From NCBI GenBank assembly GCA_902362375.1, contig CABIVS010000006.1:310001-374000 (forward strand): a stretch of DNA of 64,000 nt, read 5' to 3'. How positions within the stretch are numbered: position 1 is the first letter of the stretch; every line of letters begins with the position of its first letter. The position numbers and the translations under genes are program-made. The notes below the pieces were generated by a model. That model did no database searches and was not told the origin of the DNA. It saw only the letters and a program-made list of their open reading frames with translations. The stretch comes from Bacteroidaceae bacterium. GTDB taxonomy: Bacteria; Bacteroidota; Bacteroidia; Bacteroidales; Bacteroidaceae. Of the stretch, positions 59,042 to 64,000 are shown one piece after another.

Positions 59042-61050
59042 TAGAGCATTGCTTTTACTTGGTTATATACGTTCTCGGCAGTAAATCCAAGTTTCTCATC
59101 CAACACTTTGTAAGGAGCAGAGAAACCGAAAGATTCCAATCCCCAAACTTTACCGTGGCAACCTACCAGACCTTGAAGATTAACAGGCAGACCGGCAGTC
59201 ATACCGAAAATCTTTGCATCTGCCGGGAGAACAGCTTCCTGATATTCTTTCGGTTGGTTACGGAACAGACCTTCAGACGGAGCAGATACAATGCGTACCT
59301 TTACGCCATCTTTGCGAAGCAATTCTGTACCGGCTACCAATGTAGCAACTTCAGAACCTGAAGCTACCAGGATTACATCCGGGTTTTCGTCAGAGCCTGC
59401 TACGATATAAGCACCCTTAGCTGCCTGTTCGTAATCAGTTCCTGCCGGTAAGTTGGCAATATTCTGGCGAGAGAAGATCAATCCTGTCGGAGTAGACATA
59501 TTTTCCATGGCAAGTTTCCATGCAATAGTTGTTTCTTCTGCATCGGCCGGACGAAGTACCAACATAGAGTTGTGTCCCTTGTGGTTCTTTAGTTTTTCCA
59601 TCAGACGGATTTGTGCTTCCTGTTCTACCGGTTCGTGAGTAGGACCGTCTTCACCTACGCGGAATGCGTCGTGTGTCCAGATGAATTTCACCGGTTGTTC
59701 CATCAAAGCAGCCATACGTACGGCAGGTTTCATGTAATCGGAGAATACGAAGAATGTACCGCAAGCAGCGATTACACCACCGTGGAGTGACATACCGATA
59801 CAGATACAAGCCATCGACAATTCTGATACACCTGCCTGGAAGAATGCTCCGCTGAAATCACCTTTCTTGAAAGAATGAGTCTTTTTCAGGAAACCGTCAG
59901 TCTTGTCAGAGTTAGAAAGGTCGGCAGAAGCAACGATCATGTTTTCTACTTGTGTGGCAAGTGCGCCCAGTACAGTGGCAGATGCAGCACGAGTAGCGCT
60001 ACCAGCTTTCTGTTCGATAGCAGCCCAGTCCACTTTCGGAGCTTTGCCCGAGAAGAAAAGTTCCAGTTTGGCAGCTTGTTCCGGGTTTGCTTTCGCCCAT
60101 GCAGCTTTTGCAGCATATTTCTCAGCTACAATTTTCTTCAGCTCTTCTGCACGTTTTGCATACAGCTCGGCTACTTCCGGGAATATAACGAACGGGTTAG
60201 TAGGATCACCACCCAAATTCTTGATTGTATTTACATAAGCGTCGCCACCGAGAGGAGCACCGTGTGTAGCGCAGTTAGCTTCATAGCTGCTGCCGTCTGC
60301 CTTGCGTGCACCTTTACCCATAACCGTTTTGCCGATAATCAGTGTAGGGCGTTCTTTTTCAGCCTGTGCTTCTTTGATTGCTGCGCGGATTTCGTCAGGA
60401 TCATTACCGTTGATGCTAAGTACGTTCCATCCCCATGCTTCATATTTCATGGCAGTATCTTCAACGGTTACATCTTTCGTTTCAGTAGAAAGCTGGATAT
60501 CGTTGGAGTCATAGAACATAATCAGGTTGTCCAGTCCCAGTGCACCGGCAATACGTCCGGAACCTTGAGAGATTTCTTCCTGGATACCACCGTCAGAGAT
60601 GTAAGCATAGATTGTTTGATTCATCACTTCGTTGAAACGGGCTTTCAGGAATTTGGCAGCGATGGCAGCACCCACAGCGAAAGTGTGTCCTTGTCCCAAC
60701 GGACCGGAAGTATTTTCAATGCCCCGCATGATATCCACTTCTGGGTGTCCCGGAGTAGGGCTTCCCCATTGACGGAATTCTTTCAGTTCGTCCAGAGTGA
60801 ATTTACCGGTCAATGCCAGTGTAGAATAAAGCATCGGAGACATATGGCCCGGATCCAGGAAGAAGCGGTCACGTCCTTCCCAACGGGGATTTTCAGGATC
60901 GTATACTAGAAACTCAGAGAAGAGTACATTTACAAAATCAGCACCACCCATGGCGCCACCCGGGTGACCGGAATTGGCTTTCTCAACCATTGAAGCAGCA
61001 AGAATACGGATGTTATCCGCTGCACGATTCATAAGTTTGTTATCGTTCAT
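59041..61050 (-). CDS. tkt: Transketolase
   Basis: 669 residues. It transfers two-carbon units between sugar phosphates using thiamine diphosphate. N-terminal domain: SMVEKANSGHPGGAMGGADF, DPGHMSPMLYSTLALTG and ISDGGIQEEISQGSGRIAGA with the cofactor-binding Asp-Gly region. Middle domain: GMSLHGGVIAACGTFFVFSD and WTHDAFRVGEDGPTHEPVEQ with catalytic His. C-terminal domain: GSEVATLVAGTELLRKDGVK. It has the full length of a standard transketolase. It lies next to an L-arabinose-releasing cluster, and the route from L-arabinose passes through xylulose-5-phosphate, a transketolase substrate. Confidence 0.97.
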   Translation of the reverse strand: MNDNKLMNRAADNIRILAASMVEKANSGHPGGAMGGADFVNVLFSEFLVYDPENPRWEGRDRFFLDPGHMSPMLYSTLALTGKFTLDELKEFRQWGSPTPGHPEVDIMRGIENTSGPLGQGHTFAVGAAIAAKFLKARFNEVMNQTIYAYISDGGIQEEISQGSGRIAGALGLDNLIMFYDSNDIQLSTETKDVTVEDTAMKYEAWGWNVLSINGNDPDEIRAAIKEAQAEKERPTLIIGKTVMGKGARKADGSSYEANCATHGAPLGGDAYVNTIKNLGGDPTNPFVIFPEVAELYAKRAEELKKIVAEKYAAKAAWAKANPEQAAKLELFFSGKAPKVDWAAIEQKAGSATRAASATVLGALATQVENMIVASADLSNSDKTDGFLKKTHSFKKGDFSGAFFQAGVSELSMACICIGMSLHGGVIAACGTFFVFSDYMKPAVRMAALMEQPVKFIWTHDAFRVGEDGPTHEPVEQEAQIRLMEKLKNHKGHNSMLVLRPADAEETTIAWKLAMENMSTPTGLIFSRQNIANLPAGTDYEQAAKGAYIVAGSDENPDVILVASGSEVATLVAGTELLRKDGVKVRIVSAPSEGLFRNQPKEYQEAVLPADAKIFGMTAGLPVNLQGLVGCHGKVWGLESFGFSAPYKVLDEKLGFTAENVYNQVKAML

Positions 61051-61087
61051 ATCATTAAAATTTAATTGATTTCTGTCAGATTGTTCG

Positions 61088-61117
61088 CAAAGATAACTCT
61101 TTATGTGGATTTAACAA
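61088..61117 (-). promoter_or_regulatory. Promoter of the tkt-rpiB operon
   Basis: On the minus strand TTG (61115-61117), an exact 19-bp spacer and TATCTTTG (61088-61095) match the Bacteroides consensus, 37 bp before the tkt start. Confidence 0.65.
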
Positions 61118-61192
61118 TCCAAAAGAGCTATCTTTTTTATCGACAATTTTACAGTCTTCTTGTTTGTGATACAATAAGTAATTGCCCTAAAA

Positions 61193-62737
61193 TTACTGTA
61201 ACTCTAAAGTAACAATGGACTTAGCAGGAAGTTTTACCTTCATTGTTCCTTTATTGATTTTTACCTCTTTGAAAGGTGCCGGCTTTACAATATTAGGGTT
61301 TTCAAAAGAATTGTAATCGGTCAGTTTGGCGGAGGTCAGAATCTCTCCAACTGCTTTTTTTGCTTTCGTATCACCCAAATTGATGGTGATTTCCTGTGCT
61401 TCGTCAGCATCTACATTAGAAAGAGAAAGGTGAATCACTCCATCCTTGTTTTTGGAAGCTGTGGCGCTTACCATCGGAACGGTACGGTTATCACGTACAC
61501 TCATCTTTTCGCAAGTCAGCTCAATGGGAAGATAAGTGGCATCCTGATGTACTTTATACATCTTGAAGACATAATAAGTAGGAGTGAGCACCATTTCTTT
61601 GTCTTTCGTCAGAATCATGGATTGAAGTACATTGACTATCTGCGCGATATTTGCCATCTTCAGGCGGTCTGTATATTTGTGGAATACGTCAAGGCTTAAA
61701 GAAGCAACGAAAGCATCGCGCAATGTATTCTGCTGATACAGGTGTCCTTTGATGGTTCCCGGTTCTTCATCCCACCAGGTTCCCCATTCGTCGAGTAAAA
61801 GAGCGATCTTTTTGTCCTTGTCATATTTATCCATGATGGCGCAATGTTTCTTGAGCACATCTTCCACTTCCAGACATTTCCCCATTGTCCAATAATAATC
61901 ATCCTTGTTGAATTGAGTGGCTGCTCCTTTGCTGCCGCTCCATCCGGTTACGGTGTAATAGTGGAGAGAAAGCCCCTGCATACGATGTCCTACACGATTC
62001 ATCAATACGTCTGTCCAGTTGTAGTCATAATCACTTGCACCGCTGGCAATTTTGAACAGACGGTTGCCGTCGTAGTTGCGGCAATAGGTAGAATAACGAC
62101 GGTATAAGTCCGCATAATATTCCGGACGCATACTGCCACCACAACCCCAACTTTCATTTCCTACTCCCAGATATTTGAGCTTCCATGCTTTGTCACGACC
62201 ATTCTTACGACGGAGATTGGCCATGGGAGAGTCCCCGTCCGAGGTCATATATTCCACCCATTTGGCGAGTTCTTCTACGGTACCGCTACCTACATTTCCA
62301 CTTACGTAAGGCTCACAACCCAGCATTTCGCAAAGATTCAGGAACTCATGTGTACCGAAACTGTTATCTTCAATCGTTCCGCCCCAGTTGTTATTCACCA
62401 TCTTCGGACGATTTTCTTTCGGACCGATGCCATCCATCCAATGATACTCATCGGCAAAGCAGCCACCCGGCCAGCGTAGAACGGGAACAGCCAAGTCTTT
62501 TAATGCATTGAATACATCTGTACGGTATCCCTTGATATTGGGTATATCTGACTTTTCGCCTACCCAAAGACCACCGTAGATACATGAACCCAGGTGTTCG
62601 GCAAACTGACCGTAGATTTCTTTCGGGATAATCTCTTTGCCTTGGTCGGCATGTACGGTTATGGTAGCACTCTTTTGCGCGGAAAGAGATACTGATGCTG
62701 CCAGAAAGGCCGTACTGACTAATAGTTTTGCTTTCAT
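61193..62737 (-). CDS. GH51 alpha-L-arabinofuranosidase, secreted
   Basis: 514 residues with a signal peptide (AASVSLSAQ). It cleaves alpha-L-arabinofuranosyl side chains from arabinan, arabinoxylan or arabinogalactan. Conserved parts: EIYGQFAEHLGSCIYGGLWV near the N-terminus, PVLRWPGGCFADEYHWMDG, KYLGVGNESWGCGG (acid/base Glu), SLHYYTV and IALLLDEWGTWWDEEPG (nucleophile Glu), then a C-terminal beta-sandwich ending VTLELQ. The neighbour upstream at 62804-64000 is a beta-L-arabinofuranosidase-family enzyme, so both anomers of terminal arabinose can be removed. The same pair lies beside tkt and rpiB in B. thetaiotaomicron as I recall. Confidence 0.94.
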   Translation of the reverse strand: MKAKLLVSTAFLAASVSLSAQKSATITVHADQGKEIIPKEIYGQFAEHLGSCIYGGLWVGEKSDIPNIKGYRTDVFNALKDLAVPVLRWPGGCFADEYHWMDGIGPKENRPKMVNNNWGGTIEDNSFGTHEFLNLCEMLGCEPYVSGNVGSGTVEELAKWVEYMTSDGDSPMANLRRKNGRDKAWKLKYLGVGNESWGCGGSMRPEYYADLYRRYSTYCRNYDGNRLFKIASGASDYDYNWTDVLMNRVGHRMQGLSLHYYTVTGWSGSKGAATQFNKDDYYWTMGKCLEVEDVLKKHCAIMDKYDKDKKIALLLDEWGTWWDEEPGTIKGHLYQQNTLRDAFVASLSLDVFHKYTDRLKMANIAQIVNVLQSMILTKDKEMVLTPTYYVFKMYKVHQDATYLPIELTCEKMSVRDNRTVPMVSATASKNKDGVIHLSLSNVDADEAQEITINLGDTKAKKAVGEILTSAKLTDYNSFENPNIVKPAPFKEVKINKGTMKVKLPAKSIVTLELQ

Positions 62738-62803
62738 AAATGGTATTTGTTTAATGATTATATAGATGTTTGATTTTGATGATGGTTATTTCTTTTTGAA
62801 CGT

Positions 62804-64000
62804 TTATTTTAGTAAACGTACTTCGTAAATTGCAGGTGTCCATTCCGTTCCGTCAGGGATGAAACGTATCGGACAGCTGCCTGTATTCAGTTTTTGAGGC
62901 AGGACATAAGAAAGGGTGATAAAACCATCTTTATCTGCTTCACTGATCATTGGATTAACAGCCAACTTTTCATTATTCAGTAGAATAGCTACTTTGTTAC
63001 GGTCATCTTTCCGTATTGTAATCAGTATGCGGCTTGCTTCTTCTTTTACTGTCAGTTGATAGCCGAACCAACCTTTGGCACGACGGAAGTGCCGGTCTGT
63101 GTTCGTTCCGGTTTCTGCCTGCTCATATTGGATGCCATGGTCGGATTCCGGCTGCTGTTCGCCGGGGAAGATAAGATCAATGGTTTGATTAGCTAATTCG
63201 GTTGCTTTTCGTTCAGCCGTTGCCATTTCTTCCTGAATGGCTTTGAACTGCTCTTCGCTTGTCTGCCGGAAATAAACGGCATAGCGGGAATTATGCAGGC
63301 GGAAGAAGGGAACAAGCTCCAATGCTTTGCCTTGTGCAGGGTAAACATCTCCGTTGTAGCTGAAAGCGATCCGGCTACCTTGTTCTTTGTGAAGAGACTT
63401 ACGGATGGAATCGGGATTTCCTATCAACATCGGAACTTCCTGTAATGGAATTTGTTTGCCATGAGCGATATGTCCGCCACGACTGTCATCGGCATATAAA
63501 CCATCGAGGTGTTCAGTGCCCGTGGAAGCTGCAAGAACGATAGGACCGTATAAGAAAGCATAATAATCTTTCTTGTCGGGAATCTGTTCCATGTTGACTT
63601 TCATCGGTAAGTTGAAAGTAACGATATCTCCTTTCTTCCATTTGCGGGAGAGAGGGAGATACTGATTACCTTTTGCCATAATGAATATTTTTCTTTTCCC
63701 ATTGATGCTGATGCTATAGCCTTTGGATTGATTAGCCCATTCCGGAATACGTATCATTAAAGTACGTTTTTTCTGGGGCGCTTCATCTATTCGCAAAGTT
63801 ACCTTACCGTCGTCAGGGAATCGGGTTTCCTGTGTCAAAGTTACGCCTTGCTCTTTCCAGGTCAGTTGTGAAGGGATGAAGAGATTGATATAAAGCGTAT
63901 CTTTCTGATGTGCATAAATAAATTCACCGTATTTGGTATGATTCTCCAAGCCAGAACCGACACAGCACCACATGGATGTTTCCGGTTGTGAGTACACACG
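62804..64000 (-). CDS. GH127/GH146-like beta-L-arabinofuranosidase, C-terminal part (5' end outside window)
   Basis: The frame is open to the right edge; 398 residues of the C-terminal part are visible and the true start lies beyond position 64000. The first in-window in-frame GTG is not a start. The WCCVGSGLENHTKYGEFIYA stretch holds the Cys-Cys pair that in GH127 enzymes supplies the nucleophile and zinc ligands, and GPIVLAAS follows further on. The C-terminal 250 residues form the beta-sandwich domains. Family members cleave beta-L-arabinofuranosyl ends in a metal-dependent way. It ends 66 bp before the GH51 gene and belongs to the same operon. Assignment to GH146 rather than GH127 rests on recalled synteny. 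Confidence 0.85.
   Translation of the reverse strand, partial: RVYSQPETSMWCCVGSGLENHTKYGEFIYAHQKDTLYINLFIPSQLTWKEQGVTLTQETRFPDDGKVTLRIDEAPQKKRTLMIRIPEWANQSKGYSISINGKRKIFIMAKGNQYLPLSRKWKKGDIVTFNLPMKVNMEQIPDKKDYYAFLYGPIVLAASTGTEHLDGLYADDSRGGHIAHGKQIPLQEVPMLIGNPDSIRKSLHKEQGSRIAFSYNGDVYPAQGKALELVPFFRLHNSRYAVYFRQTSEEQFKAIQEEMATAERKATELANQTIDLIFPGEQQPESDHGIQYEQAETGTNTDRHFRRAKGWFGYQLTVKEEASRILITIRKDDRNKVAILLNNEKLAVNPMISEADKDGFITLSYVLPQKLNTGSCPIRFIPDGTEWTPAIYEVRLLK

Noticed and set aside
59875..60909. 344-codon plus-strand frame opposite transketolase
   Set aside because: Transketolase is intact on the minus strand with all motifs; the other frame has no recognisable feature.
61119..61145. Possible terminator after GH51
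   Set aside because: The AAAAGA/TCTTTT pairing with a 4-nt loop is too weak to call.
62804..63997. GTG at 63997 as the start of the GH127/146 gene
   Set aside because: The frame continues to the window edge and the family's catalytic N-terminal domain is missing from this part.
1..64000. tRNA, rRNA, CRISPR, insertion sequence, integrase or attachment site
   Set aside because: No regular spaced repeats, transposase or integrase motifs, or tRNA-like cloverleaf were seen on reading the intergenic stretches.

Overview
This window is chromosomal DNA of a gut Bacteroides, most likely from the B. thetaiotaomicron / ovatus / xylanisolvens group. The evidence is the SusC/SusD pairs, a hybrid two-component regulator, ECF-sigma/FecR pairs, IPT and BACON lipoproteins, -7 boxes of the TAnnTTTG type with TTTG/TTG about 19 bp upstream, and weak Shine-Dalgarno sites. 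From memory, the right-hand block (transketolase, RpiB, GH51, GH127/146) matches the B. thetaiotaomicron BT_0346-BT_0349 neighbourhood. No tRNA, rRNA, CRISPR array, insertion sequence or integrase was seen.

Layout. 1-4.5 kb: end of a Ser/Arg-rich protein, a FadL/OmpP1-type outer-membrane protein, a fimbrillin-like lipoprotein, guanine deaminase and a Gfo/Idh/MocA oxidoreductase. 5-24.6 kb (minus strand): PUL 1. It has a hybrid two-component system (HTCS), GH88, GH2, three secreted alginate-lyase-superfamily proteins, SusC, SusD and two IPT-domain lipoproteins. A substrate-binding-domain protein and a large putative porin lie just upstream of the HTCS. 27.5-30.8 kb (minus): a 2-oxoacid:ferredoxin oxidoreductase operon that also holds a TPR protein and a 57-residue membrane protein. 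31-44.4 kb (plus): PUL 2, with ECF sigma, FecR, SusC with an STN domain, SusD, an alginate-lyase-superfamily lipoprotein, a GH88-lyase fusion and GH92. 44.5-45.6 kb: a DUF6078-like and a DUF456 protein. 45.7-58.4 kb (plus): PUL 3, with ECF sigma, FecR, SusC with STN, SusD, two BACON lipoproteins, a paralogous secreted protein, an SGNH hydrolase fused to an endonuclease/exonuclease/phosphatase (EEP) domain, and an organophosphate:phosphate antiporter. 58.6-64 kb (minus): rpiB, tkt, GH51 and the C-terminal part of a GH127/GH146 enzyme.

How the parts work together. PULs 1 and 2 both look built for uronate-containing polysaccharides: lyases would leave 4,5-unsaturated uronates at non-reducing ends, GH88 would remove them, and GH2 (PUL 1) or GH92 alpha-mannosidase (PUL 2) would trim the rest. 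PUL 3 has no recognisable glycoside hydrolase or lyase. Its SGNH-EEP fusion and phosphate-ester antiporter suggest that it feeds on a phosphodiester- and acyl-containing substrate. This is the best candidate here for an undescribed system. The leaders of susC in PULs 2 and 3 share a 13-bp hairpin with a TTTGGCC/TTTGCCC loop and an identical 14-nt sequence across the start codon. The GH51 and GH127/146 pair releases L-arabinose, which enters the pentose phosphate pathway served by the neighbouring tkt and rpiB.
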